Positions 14,112 through 22,056 are shown, counted from the first letter of the stretch. The stretch: DNA of 22,918 bases from Thermoplasmata archaeon (GCA_019594305.1 JAFDTZ010000017.1:1-22918), one strand, 5' to 3'. Program-made: numbers and translations. Notes: generated by a model not told the origin, from the letters alone.

Positions 14112-15560
14112 TCATATTTTACGAGGCTTTTTATCGATCACCTTTTTCTTCCATCTACCCGTTGAATATGTTAAGAGAGCTAGTCCGGAACCTATCACGT
14201 TACTCAGTGCCATCCCAAACCAGATACCGCTGGAGTACCATCCTAACACGAATGCAAAGACGTATGCCAGTGGTATACGCAAGGCCCACAGACGTGATAT
14301 GCTCAGTATCATCTGTTGTACCGTATGGCCCGAACCTTCTAGTATACCAGTTATACCTCTGAAAACACCGAAGAATGGCATTGCAAGAGCGAATATCATC
14401 AGGAAGTTACCGCCCTCCGCAATCACATCCGGTGCCCCGGGTATAATGAAGGCGATAAGTATGTTTCTAAATATGAAAAGTGTTATAGCGATTATACCCA
14501 TGAGCCCAAAGAGTAAAGTTAAACCTTTTTTTGCCACCTCTTCCGCTCGTTCCTTCATGTCGGCACCGAGACTCTGGCCCACCATGGTGCTCATGGCCAT
14601 TGCAAGGCCACCCATCACCAGGAATGTGATATTCAATATTCTGTTGCCTGCGCCGTATGCGGCTGCGGCCACCTCTTGGTTCGGAAGTCTGTTTATGAAG
14701 TACCATATAAGAACAAAACCGAACGCACTACCTTCTCTACCCAAAGATGCCGGAAGTCCTATGGCCACTAGCTTTTTTATCTTGCTTAAGTCCGGTACCA
14801 TATAGGACAATTTCAATCTGATACCTAGATTTCCTTTGAACAGAAGGTAGAGTCCTATCATGGCTCCCATGCCCCGGGTAGCTACAGTCGCTATGGCCGC
14901 CCCCTGTATACCCATCTTCGGTATGGGTCCGAACCCGAAGATAAGTATGGGGTCAAGGAATATGTTTACGGATACGGAAACCGCCGTTATCAGCATGGGT
15001 GTTATGGTGTCCCCCCATCCTCTGAGGATGAATGAGAATGAAAAAAACATGAACATGAAGGGCAGACCGAGGAAGATTATCTGAAGATACTGGGTACCGT
15101 AATATGCGAGCTCAGCGGCCTCTTCACCGCTGCCGGTGAGAAAATCGAGTATGTAAGGCGTTGCGAAGTAGCCGATCACACCCACGAAGAGAGAGAATAA
15201 AATCGATAACATATACATCTGTCCTGCATCTCTGTTAGCCTCTTCGAACATCCTTGCACCGGTGTGCTGCGATATCAGGGCCAGGGCGGCCACGCCGAAG
15301 CCCATACCGAGCCCCATCATGAGGAATACGATGGACCAGGACATGCCCATGGCACCAACGGAGTAGGTAGCTTCGTCACCGGGCAGTCTGCCTAGCCATA
15401 TGGTGTCCACCAGGTTGTAGAGGGTCATGAGAAAGGAAGATATCATCAACGGCCAAGCCAGTTTGAGCATGACGGTGATCACACTGCCCTCCAACATCTC
15501 GTCCTTACCTGGTTTTCCCATTTTATCTTTTAGATAGAGATACGTACCGTTAAAGTCCAT
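14112..15560 (-). CDS. MATE family multidrug/metabolite efflux protein
   Basis: 482 residues with about 12 predicted membrane helices in two similar halves. The first helix region LAWPLMISSFLMTLYNLVDTIWLG and the equivalent start of the second half, IGLPASLGREGSAFGFVLIWYFINRLP, are typical of the NorM/DinF superfamily. So are the GMGFGVAALALISQ stretch and the ALRIPLAYVFAF helix near the C-terminus. It should export an organic cation or other metabolite in exchange for Na+ or H+ (family knowledge); the substrate is unknown. It is divergent from the ABC transporter operon and convergent with birA. The start at 15560 is near a transcription start expected from a TATA-like GTATTAATAG at 15591-15600; a start at 15521 is possible but has no ribosome binding site. 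Confidence 0.93.
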   Translation of the reverse strand: MDFNGTYLYLKDKMGKPGKDEMLEGSVITVMLKLAWPLMISSFLMTLYNLVDTIWLGRLPGDEATYSVGAMGMSWSIVFLMMGLGMGFGVAALALISQHTGARMFEEANRDAGQMYMLSILFSLFVGVIGYFATPYILDFLTGSGEEAAELAYYGTQYLQIIFLGLPFMFMFFSFSFILRGWGDTITPMLITAVSVSVNIFLDPILIFGFGPIPKMGIQGAAIATVATRGMGAMIGLYLLFKGNLGIRLKLSYMVPDLSKIKKLVAIGLPASLGREGSAFGFVLIWYFINRLPNQEVAAAAYGAGNRILNITFLVMGGLAMAMSTMVGQSLGADMKERAEEVAKKGLTLLFGLMGIIAITLFIFRNILIAFIIPGAPDVIAEGGNFLMIFALAMPFFGVFRGITGILEGSGHTVQQMILSISRLWALRIPLAYVFAFVLGWYSSGIWFGMALSNVIGSGLALLTYSTGRWKKKVIDKKPRKI

Positions 15561-15635
15561 CTTAATTCTCTTTAAAACGATTTTTTTGTTCTATTAATAC
15601 TTTTGTATGTCCGTGCAAATGTTTCGATACAATAA

Positions 15636-15658
15636 CTTTAAAACGTATTTTTATATAT
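15636..15658 (+). promoter_or_regulatory. TATA region of the ABC transporter operon
   Basis: Two candidates lie close together: CTTTAAAAC (15636-15644) and TTTTTATATAT (15648-15658). The first gives a start site near 15664, a few bases before the ATG at 15670; the second would start inside the gene. I prefer the first. Confidence 0.4.
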
Positions 15659-15669
15659 CTCTATTCAAG

Positions 15670-16605
15670 ATGAGCGAGCCGCCAAGGATAAGGGCCGAAG
15701 AGATACTGGTGAGATACGGTAAGATCATCGCACTGGACTCCTTTACCGCAAGTATTCCCCATGGAATAGTTGGCATACTCGGGCCCAACGGCGCCGGTAA
15801 AACAACCTTTATCAAAGTACTACTCGGCCTGGTGAAACCCGAGAGAGGTAAGTTCACCATCAACGGAAGGGGGGCCTTCGATATAAGGGATATAGTAGGG
15901 TATATGCCGGAAAGCGAGTGCCTGATAGAGTCTATGAACGCCTTTGAAATGGTCTCCTACATGGGCTGTCTATCCGGTATGCCCGTTGAAGATGCGATCC
16001 AGAGAGGTCATGAAGTACTCGACTTTGTTGGCATCGGTGAGGAAAGGTACAGGGAGATCGATTCCTACTCTACCGGCATGAAACAGAGGGTTAAGCTTGC
16101 GCAAGCTATCGTTCACGACCCCGAGGTATTGATGCTCGATGAGCCAACAAACGGCATGGACCCCGAGGGACGGGAGGAGATGCTGGAATTGATATCCAGG
16201 ATAGGTAAGTTCGGAAAGACAATACTAGTATCGTCCCATCTGCTTCACGAGGTAGAGCAGGTGTGCGAATACATGATAATAATCGACCAGGGTAAACTAC
16301 TGAAGGAAGGCGACATGGAGAAACTACTGTCGCCAGAGGCCGGTAGGTACCGTGTCAAAGTTAGGGGCGAGACCGAAGCGATAAAAAGATTTTACAAGAT
16401 CATCCGTGAAAGGTATAAACCGGTACAGGTGGTCAACGAAAGGGGCCAGGGAACTATCGTGCTCAAGGGTGTCGATAACAGCGAACACATATTACGGACC
16501 GCCCGGGAAGTAGGAGTCCAGATAAGGTATTATCGCCCTGATATCTTATCCCTGGAGGATGTGTTCCTGGAAACATTTGCAGGAGGTAACGCCCATGAGA
16601 ATTGA
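15670..16605 (+). CDS. ABC-2 type exporter, ATP-binding protein 1
   Basis: 311 residues from the ATG at 15670 (MSEPPRIRAE); the frame extends upstream to 15607, but that stretch contains the promoter. Walker A GPNGAGKT (38-45), signature SYSTGMKQR (132-140), Walker B LMLDEP (154-159) and H-loop His190 are all present. The Q-loop reads GYMPESE, with Glu where Gln is usual, as often seen in the DrrA/CcmA-like ABC-2 group. A C-terminal domain of about 100 residues follows and ends with LSLEDVFLETF, typical of this group. It powers the permease encoded next, whose start lies within its last 11 bases. Confidence 0.93.
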   Translation: MSEPPRIRAEEILVRYGKIIALDSFTASIPHGIVGILGPNGAGKTTFIKVLLGLVKPERGKFTINGRGAFDIRDIVGYMPESECLIESMNAFEMVSYMGCLSGMPVEDAIQRGHEVLDFVGIGEERYREIDSYSTGMKQRVKLAQAIVHDPEVLMLDEPTNGMDPEGREEMLELISRIGKFGKTILVSSHLLHEVEQVCEYMIIIDQGKLLKEGDMEKLLSPEAGRYRVKVRGETEAIKRFYKIIRERYKPVQVVNERGQGTIVLKGVDNSEHILRTAREVGVQIRYYRPDILSLEDVFLETFAGGNAHEN

Positions 16606-17416
16606 TCCCATCGAGTACACCCCCTGGAACGGTGAAAGGACGGGTCTCATACTGCGTGTTTTTGTCATCATAAAAAAAATATTTAAGCAGAACATAAAGT
16701 CTAAAGGAGTGCTCGTACTGCTGATATTGGGTATAATACTCGCCCATCTGTTTCCTATCATGTCCACCGTTTTTATTCCCCGTGAAAGGCTTTCCGCCGA
16801 TATAGTGAATACCTATATGAAAGATGGATTTTTCGCCTTATTTTCGATATTGCTTGCGGCGGTTGTCACTTCCTCACTTATCTCATCCGATTACCAGGAC
16901 AATTCATTCGTGCTTTACTTCTCTAGACCCATCAAACCGGCGGTTTACATGTTCTCGAAGTTATTCGGTGCAGCGTTGGTGATGGCCTTGTTTTGTTTCT
17001 TACCTCCTATCATCTACTGCATAACCGTTATGGGCACTCAGACCGGCCCCGATTACTGGAGCGGTTTAAAGGTCACCGGTATGACGGTGGCGGCCGGTTT
17101 ACTCACCGTGATTTACTTTTCCAGCATGGGTTTGATGCTGTCGTCCCTCACGAAAAGAAAGGCCTATGCCGGTGTCGGTACCTTTATCGCCTTCTTGGCG
17201 CCTATGACACTCTCGGAGTTCTTCGTAAATTTTAACGTCAAATGGAGATTGCTGAACCCTATAGTCATACTTCATTACAGCTTTGACCTGATATACGGCT
17301 TCCGGCTTCCCGACTACATAGAATTTCATGAATACCTTCTGTCTTTTTTAGCCTACCTGTTCATCCCCATGGCCGTGACCTATTACATACTGCAGAGGAG
17401 GGCGGTGGGTAAATGA
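16595..17416 (+). CDS. ABC-2 type exporter, permease 1
   Basis: 273 residues from the ATG at 16595, with GGAGGT 7 bases upstream. About six membrane helices are seen: GVLVLLILGIILAHLFPIMS near residue 40, then the segment FALFSILLAAVVTSSLISSDY. Others include ALVMALFCFLPPIIYCITV and the C-terminal LLSFLAYLFIPMAVTYYIL. The motif ISSDYQDNSFVLYFSRPI, between helices 2 and 3, is the conserved cytoplasmic loop (inducible by sequence pattern to the ABC-2 family, where it contacts the ATPase). The N-terminal 25 residues are soluble. It overlaps the preceding ATPase and, by ATGA, the following ATPase, so the operon is tightly coupled. The substrate is unknown. Confidence 0.88.
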   Translation: MRIDPIEYTPWNGERTGLILRVFVIIKKIFKQNIKSKGVLVLLILGIILAHLFPIMSTVFIPRERLSADIVNTYMKDGFFALFSILLAAVVTSSLISSDYQDNSFVLYFSRPIKPAVYMFSKLFGAALVMALFCFLPPIIYCITVMGTQTGPDYWSGLKVTGMTVAAGLLTVIYFSSMGLMLSSLTKRKAYAGVGTFIAFLAPMTLSEFFVNFNVKWRLLNPIVILHYSFDLIYGFRLPDYIEFHEYLLSFLAYLFIPMAVTYYILQRRAVGK

Positions 17417-18345
17417 AAAGTTCCGTGATAAAGGCCCAGTTGCTTTCCAAATGGTACGGAGAGGTCATCGGGTTGAATTCATTCAACATGGACGCCGGCC
17501 CGGGCATCACCGGAATAGTGGGACCCAACGGCGCCGGTAAAAGTACGCTCTTCAAACTCATCATAGGCATGATAAAGCCCAGTAAAGGCTCTCTAGATGT
17601 CTTGGGGATGGACCCCTGGCTAAACAAAAAATTATCTTCTAAGATAGGTTTCTGCCCGGACTACGATAACCTGCCCGACGATGCCACGGGTTTCGAGTTC
17701 CTGCGGCTTTCAGGCGGGCTACACGGTATGAGTGGAACAGGTTTGAATAGTCGAATAAAAGAGGTTTCTCGTACTGTCGGCATAGACTATGCACTCGAAA
17801 GGAAGATAGGAGGCTACAGTAAGGGTATGAGGCAGAGGATCAAGATAGCCGGAGCTTTACTACACGACCCTGAGTTACTACTTCTCGACGAGCCCCTGAG
17901 CGGTGCCGACCCCCGGGCTCGTCGCTCCTTGATAGACGTGATCATATCCTTGAACAGGGACAGCGGTCACGACATATTGGTGAGCTCCCATGTACTCTTC
18001 GAAGTCGAGAGGATGACAAAAGATGTAGTGCTCATCTACAAAGGCAGGGCGGTGGCCTCGGGAGATATTTATGGTATCAGGGAATTGATGGACGAACATC
18101 CGCACAATATCATAATCGAAGGTAAAGGGATGGTGGAGCTGGGTAAGAGACTGCTCGAACTGGAGCACACTGTTTCAGTGAGCTTCGACGGAAGTAAAGA
18201 GCGGTTGAGGGTAGAGGTCAAAAGACCGGACGAATTTTTCGATAATGTGCCCGAGATGCTGCTGGAGAGCGGCGGAGAGCTCAGAGAGATGTACAGCCAG
18301 GACGATAATTTAGCGGCTGTTTTCAGATACCTGGTGGGTAGATAG
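17413..18345 (+). CDS. ABC-2 type exporter, ATP-binding protein 2
   Basis: 310 residues. Walker A GPNGAGKS (37-44), signature GYSKGMRQR (134-142), Walker B LLLLDEP (155-161), D-loop SGADPRAR and H-loop His193. It is a diverged paralogue of the first ATPase with the same layout, including a C-terminal domain of about 100 residues. The start overlaps the permease 1 stop as ATGA. It probably pairs with permease 2, which begins one base after its stop. The sequence does not say whether the two ATPases form a heterodimer or serve separate permeases. Confidence 0.93.
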   Translation: MKSSVIKAQLLSKWYGEVIGLNSFNMDAGPGITGIVGPNGAGKSTLFKLIIGMIKPSKGSLDVLGMDPWLNKKLSSKIGFCPDYDNLPDDATGFEFLRLSGGLHGMSGTGLNSRIKEVSRTVGIDYALERKIGGYSKGMRQRIKIAGALLHDPELLLLDEPLSGADPRARRSLIDVIISLNRDSGHDILVSSHVLFEVERMTKDVVLIYKGRAVASGDIYGIRELMDEHPHNIIIEGKGMVELGKRLLELEHTVSVSFDGSKERLRVEVKRPDEFFDNVPEMLLESGGELREMYSQDDNLAAVFRYLVGR

Positions 18346-18346
18346 A

Positions 18347-19084
18347 ATGGATATAACCGCCTTCGTTTCGCTCACAATATACAAGTTCAGGAAGATACTG
18401 TTCAACAAACGCGTGCTGGCCGCACTACTGGTCGGTGTGCTGGTCACCGGTGTCATGGCCTACGCTTCAACCCTGGATGTGGTCTTCCGGGACGGAGCTA
18501 TACTGCTGGACGTACTGATCATATCGTTCTTCCTACCCGTGGTAACCATGTTTTACGGCTCGTCGGTAATACGGGACGAGATAGAGGATATGAGCATCAC
18601 GATGGTGATAACATCGCCCATGAGGAGATGGGCCGCCTACCTTTCCTACTATACCGCCCTGCTTCTATCACTTTTACTGCTGCTCTTCATGATACTGACC
18701 GCTGGATTCCTGGCCTTCTTCATACCCCTTGGCTTGGATTCCAATGCACTTGAACTTTACCTGAACATGCTTTTACTGGTTTCCATAGGATGTGTGGTCT
18801 ATTCCGCACTGTTCCTGCTGGCTAGCGTAGTGCTTGAACGATCGATATATTTCGGTCTTTTCTACGCCTTCATCTGGGAAGGGTTCATAGGCTCCATACC
18901 CGGGAGGATAAGCGAGTTCGCCCTTAAGCATTACATACGCAGTATCGGGGCCGGTCGTATGGAGTTGATGGAATTCGCCGCTGCCTCGGGTATGACATAT
19001 TCATTCCAGGTACTTACCGTGGTTACCGTGGTTTTATTGGCGGTCGGTATCTTCATATTCAGGTACAAGGAATTTCCCGGTTAA
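18347..19084 (+). CDS. ABC-2 type exporter, permease 2
   Basis: 245 residues, strongly hydrophobic with about six helices, for example VLAALLVGVLVTGVMAYAST, ILLDVLIISFFLPVVTMFY and LLLSLLLLLFMILTAGFLAF. The loop GSSVIRDEIEDMSITMVITS matches the ABC-2 cytoplasmic coupling loop. The segment FIWEGFIGSIPGRISEFALKHYIRSI is of a kind seen in archaeal ABC-2 permeases. It is the last gene of the four-gene operon, one base after ATPase 2. A roughly 70-base gap with a TATA box separates it from the MoxR gene. Confidence 0.87.
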   Translation: MDITAFVSLTIYKFRKILFNKRVLAALLVGVLVTGVMAYASTLDVVFRDGAILLDVLIISFFLPVVTMFYGSSVIRDEIEDMSITMVITSPMRRWAAYLSYYTALLLSLLLLLFMILTAGFLAFFIPLGLDSNALELYLNMLLLVSIGCVVYSALFLLASVVLERSIYFGLFYAFIWEGFIGSIPGRISEFALKHYIRSIGAGRMELMEFAAASGMTYSFQVLTVVTVVLLAVGIFIFRYKEFPG

Positions 19085-19097
19085 ATGGGAAAATATC

Positions 19098-19105
19098 TTT
19101 ATATC
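19098..19105 (+). promoter_or_regulatory. TATA box of the MoxR gene
   Basis: TTTATATC stands 49-56 bases before the ATG at 19154, giving a start site near 19128 and a leader of about 26 bases with GGTG at 19145-19148. It suggests expression separate from the ABC operon, although read-through is possible. Confidence 0.45.
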
Positions 19106-19153
19106 TTATGACTTCATCAGCCGTACATCATAGTTGAATGAACCGGTGCTAAC

Positions 19154-20104
19154 ATGGAAATAAAAAACGTATCCGTCATAAGCGGAAAATTGATGAACGA
19201 AGTGGGCAAGAGCATAGTAGGTAAAAGGCCGGTACTCCACAAGACACTAGTTTGTGTGCTTGCCAAAGGCCATATACTCTTCGAGGATTATCCCGGACTG
19301 GCAAAGACCATGATGTCGAACTGCTATGCCGACGCGTTGGGCTGCGATTTTAAGCGTATTCAGTTCACACCTGATCTTCTTCCTGCCGATATAACAGGTT
19401 CCTTCATCTACGACAGGAACAGCGGAGAGTTCAAGATGAGAAAGGGCCCGATATTTACCAATATCTTACTGGCGGACGAGATAAACCGAGCACCACCCAA
19501 GACTCAAGCCGCCCTTCTGGAGGCTATGCAGGAGAAGCAGACGACCATCGAAGGAGAGACCCATATACTTAAACCTCCTTTTCTGGTATTTGCAACTCAG
19601 AATCCCATAGAATACGAGGGTACGTACCCTCTACCGGAGGCCCAGGTTGACAGGTTCATGATGCGGCTCGCTATCGGGTATCCCCGACGGAATCACGAAG
19701 TGGAGATACTCAAACGCAGAAAAAACCGTAAAAAGGACGAGGTGGATACCGACAGGATAATCGAGCCCCAGGTTCTTTTGGATATGCAGAGGGCGGTGGA
19801 GGAAGTACACATAGACGACGATGTGATGAATTATATCGTTTCACTTGTAAGATCTACCCGAGAGGATTCCAACGTTGAAGTGGGTTCCAGCCCTCGAGGC
19901 AGTCTTGCGCTGATGAAGCTCAGCATGGCAAACGCCGCTATAAGAGGCAGGGATTACGTTATCCCCGATGACATCAAGTTGATAGCTAAAGAGGCCCTGG
20001 CCCACAGACTGGTACTCAAGCCCGGGCCTGCCATCAAAGGTGTTAAGTCGGCGATGATAGTAGAGAGGATATTGAAGGATACTCCGGTACCCAAGATAAA
20101 TTAG
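19154..20104 (+). CDS. MoxR family AAA+ ATPase
   Basis: 316 residues, the usual MoxR length. The MoxR signature LLADEINRAPPKTQAALLEA covers Walker B (105-124), followed by ATQNPIEYEGTYPLPEAQVDRF (147-168), with sensor and arginine-finger regions. The P-loop reads FEDYPGLAKT (43-52): the catalytic Lys51 is kept, but the Gly before it is Ala and the first Gly is Asp. MoxR ATPases act as chaperones that insert cofactors or assemble complexes, normally with a DUF58 or von Willebrand factor A partner. No such gene follows: the next gene is convergent, 5 bases away, and the preceding operon is an ABC transporter. Partner and role are therefore unknown. Confidence 0.93.
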   Translation: MEIKNVSVISGKLMNEVGKSIVGKRPVLHKTLVCVLAKGHILFEDYPGLAKTMMSNCYADALGCDFKRIQFTPDLLPADITGSFIYDRNSGEFKMRKGPIFTNILLADEINRAPPKTQAALLEAMQEKQTTIEGETHILKPPFLVFATQNPIEYEGTYPLPEAQVDRFMMRLAIGYPRRNHEVEILKRRKNRKKDEVDTDRIIEPQVLLDMQRAVEEVHIDDDVMNYIVSLVRSTREDSNVEVGSSPRGSLALMKLSMANAAIRGRDYVIPDDIKLIAKEALAHRLVLKPGPAIKGVKSAMIVERILKDTPVPKIN

Positions 20105-20109
20105 TTATT

Positions 20110-21348
20110 TTACAATGTGATATAGGTTACTCCGTGGAGTTTTCTTCTGTCGAAGACCCTTCTTACGTCTACCAGGACCGGAGAATCGTTCATAAGTGCC
20201 AACATTTTTTCTATTTTTAACTCTCTGTACTGCCGGTGGGCGACGGTTATCACGACGCAGTCGGCTTTTACTTCATCGAGGCTGTCAACGGCCTCCACTC
20301 CGAAACCTTCTATCTCTTCACGACTCAACAGCGGATCGTGGCCGTAGATCTTCAATCCGTACTCCTTGAAAACCTCCACCATCCGGGTTACCGGCGATTC
20401 CCTGGTATCCGGTACGTTCTCCTTGTAGGTCAAACCCATTATCAGCAAGCTGGAGCCCTTGATCACCTTACCGATGGAGTTGATTCCCTTTATCGCCATC
20501 TCGGCGACGTGCTTGGGCATGTGATCGTTGATCGACCTCCCTGCGAGTATTACCTGGGGGTGATGGTCCAGTTCCTTTGCCTTGAAAACTAGGTAGTAGG
20601 GATCTACCGGTATGCAGTGCCCGCCTACCAGGCCCGGTTGATACCTGTGGAAGTTCCACTTTGTGGCTGCGGCGTCTATAACTGCTTTCGAGTCTATCCC
20701 CATACGGTTGAAGATCATCGATAGTTCATTCATCAGGGCTATGTTGAGGTCTCTCTGGACGTTCTCTATCACCTTAGCCGCCTCCGCCGTCTTGATATTC
20801 TCGGCCTTGTACACTTTAGTTATGGTACCGTAGAGTTGTGCGAGATTATCCGTTATCTCCTGGTTCATACCCGCCACCACCTTTGTTATACCGTCGACGT
20901 CGTGTTCGTCGTCCCCGGGGTTCACCCTTTCGGGCGAGTAGCCTATGTAGAAGTCTTGGCCGCATACCATATCCGATCCTTCCTCTAATATGGGAAGGGC
21001 CACATCTTCCGTCACACCGGGATACACGGTGGTTTCGTAAACCACGGTAGTGCCCTTTTTCATGTATCGACCCACTATTTCAGATGCTGACTCTATGTAA
21101 GATAGGTCCGGTGTTTTCGATCTAGTTACCGGTGTCGGCACACAGACTAGTATGTAGTCTCCCTTGCTTAGTTGCTCCGGGTCGTCGGTCACTTCGAAAG
21201 GTTCGTCCCTCATTGCAGTTACTTTCTTAGAGTCTACATCGTAGCCGATCACTTTAAAATTCTTAGATAATAGTCTTGCTAGCGGTAGACCTACGTATCC
21301 TAGGCCTACTATACATACCACAGTATCTTTTGGTAACCTACTGTTCAT
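20110..21348 (-). CDS. UDP-sugar 6-dehydrogenase (UDP-glucose/UDP-HexNAc dehydrogenase family)
   Basis: 412 residues. N-terminal NAD-binding motif GLGYVGLPLA (15-24), VPTPV (70-74), YSPERVNPGD (137-146), the catalytic Cys245 in GGHCIPVDPYY, and GLTYKENVPDTRESP in the C-terminal domain. The enzyme oxidises C6 of a nucleotide sugar to the uronic acid with two NAD+. The closest groups as I recall are WbpO/TviB/WecC (UDP-GlcNAc, GalNAc or ManNAc) and Ugd (UDP-glucose); the choice cannot be made by eye. It supplies acidic sugars for surface polysaccharide or protein glycosylation, perhaps of the pilins nearby (inference). It stands alone, with a TATA box (TATTTA) at 21380-21387 and a leader of about 10 bases. 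Confidence 0.93.
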   Translation of the reverse strand: MNSRLPKDTVVCIVGLGYVGLPLARLLSKNFKVIGYDVDSKKVTAMRDEPFEVTDDPEQLSKGDYILVCVPTPVTRSKTPDLSYIESASEIVGRYMKKGTTVVYETTVYPGVTEDVALPILEEGSDMVCGQDFYIGYSPERVNPGDDEHDVDGITKVVAGMNQEITDNLAQLYGTITKVYKAENIKTAEAAKVIENVQRDLNIALMNELSMIFNRMGIDSKAVIDAAATKWNFHRYQPGLVGGHCIPVDPYYLVFKAKELDHHPQVILAGRSINDHMPKHVAEMAIKGINSIGKVIKGSSLLIMGLTYKENVPDTRESPVTRMVEVFKEYGLKIYGHDPLLSREEIEGFGVEAVDSLDEVKADCVVITVAHRQYRELKIEKMLALMNDSPVLVDVRRVFDRRKLHGVTYITL

Positions 21349-21405
21349 ATTGATCGGAGGTTAGGAGAACGTAAAGGTCTAAATATCTTTTGCAGGTATT
21401 CCGTT

Positions 21406-21412
21406 AAAAAAA
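21406..21412 (-). terminator. Oligo-T tract after the first lysine-rich gene
   Basis: Seven T on the minus strand, 12 bases past the stop at 21425. It would end the transcript before the next gene's promoter region. Confidence 0.45.
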
Positions 21413-21424
21413 TTGAAGAAAGTA

Positions 21425-21664
21425 TTACGGGCCGACATCCCGGGCCTTCTGGAGATGTTGCTTTCTTCTTTTTTGGGCTTCTTTTACTTTCTTTTGGTAA
21501 TCCTTTATCTTCTGTTCATACTTACCGATCTTCATCTCTTCCTTGGCGGCCTTTTTCTCGTACTTGGCGGCTTTTTGCATCGCCTTTGCTTTGTCTTGCT
21601 TTCTCTTGGCCTGCTTCTTGTGCTTTTCTCCCATCTTTCCAGATTTCGTTTTTCTTTTAGCCAT
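21425..21664 (-). CDS. Small lysine-rich coiled-coil protein (paralogue 1), function unknown
   Basis: 79 residues, with 26 Lys and 5 Arg (39% basic) against 9 acidic residues: net charge about +22. I do not recognise a named family. After a basic, Gly/Ser-containing head of about 15 residues there is one long helix. Hydrophobic or small residues recur with 3-4 spacing (A28, A32, Y35, A39, I46, Y49, I53, Y56, V60, A63), which predicts a coiled coil with lysine-rich outer faces. No signal peptide or membrane helix. It has its own TATA-like box (minus AAAAAATATATGT, about 21697-21709) and a GTGAT ribosome binding site 4 bases before the ATG. A nucleoid-associated or RNA-binding role is plausible from charge and structure, but is inference. 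Confidence 0.85.
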   Translation of the reverse strand: MAKRKTKSGKMGEKHKKQAKRKQDKAKAMQKAAKYEKKAAKEEMKIGKYEQKIKDYQKKVKEAQKRRKQHLQKARDVGP

Positions 21665-21696
21665 CTATATCACTACAGGTCAATGATGGTCGAGGT

Positions 21697-21709
21697 ACAT
21701 ATATTTTTT
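21697..21709 (-). promoter_or_regulatory. TATA box of lysine-rich gene 1
   Basis: The minus strand reads AAAAAATATATGT about 33-45 bases before the ATG at 21664. It lies within the 121-base gap between the two lysine-rich genes, so gene 1 need not depend on transcription from gene 2. Confidence 0.5.
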
Positions 21710-21785
21710 GAATGTTTTAGAGAATATTCTACTATTAACTATAAATATAGGACAAAGGAAAGGGAGTTCGCGAGTACATTTTGGT

Positions 21786-22016
21786 TTAAACGTCTCTAGC
21801 TCTTTTCAGGTGTTCGGATCTTCTTTTTTGTGCTTCCTTTATCTTCTTTTGGTAGTCCTTTATCTTCTGTTCATACTTACCGATCTTCATCTCTTCCTTG
21901 GCGGCCTTTTGCTCGTACTTTGCGGCTTTTTGCATCGCCTTTGCTTTGTCTTGTTTGCTCTTGGCCTGTTTCTTATGTTGTTGTCCTGCTTTTGCAGTAC
22001 CTGTTTTTTTTGCCAT
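21786..22016 (-). CDS. Small lysine-rich coiled-coil protein (paralogue 2), function unknown
   Basis: 76 residues from the ATG at 22016, with 22 Lys and 4 Arg (34% basic) and a net charge of about +17. It aligns with paralogue 1 without gaps from residue 13 onward (one residue shifted) and shares the core KQDKAKAMQKAAKY and the KEEMKIGKYEQKIKDYQKK helix. The start differs (MAKKTGTAKAGQQ) and the tail ends SEHLKRARDV. The same 3-4 heptad stripe is visible (A31, Y34, A38, I45, Y48, I52, Y55, I59, A62). The ATG has GTGAT 4 bases upstream, the same spacing as in paralogue 1. Function is unknown; see findings. Confidence 0.85.
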   Translation of the reverse strand: MAKKTGTAKAGQQHKKQAKSKQDKAKAMQKAAKYEQKAAKEEMKIGKYEQKIKDYQKKIKEAQKRRSEHLKRARDV

Positions 22017-22048
22017 GAATATCACTTTTGACGGAAGGTATTAGGTAG

Positions 22049-22056
22049 TATTAAAC
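22049..22056 (-). promoter_or_regulatory. TATA box of lysine-rich gene 2
   Basis: The minus strand reads GTTTAATAC about 33-40 bases before the ATG at 22016, with an expected start site near 22027. It falls after the pilin terminator, separating this gene from the pilins. Confidence 0.45.

Noticed and set aside
21425..22016. Mobile element or direct repeat explaining the two similar blocks
   Set aside because: The repeat follows the coding frame of two small genes, with no terminal inverted repeats or transposase; gene duplication explains it.
21425..22016. Plus-strand open frames rich in Leu/Phe that look like membrane proteins
   Set aside because: These are the complement of lysine-rich codons (AAG/AAA read as CTT/TTT), and the minus-strand reading has start sites and paralogous conservation.
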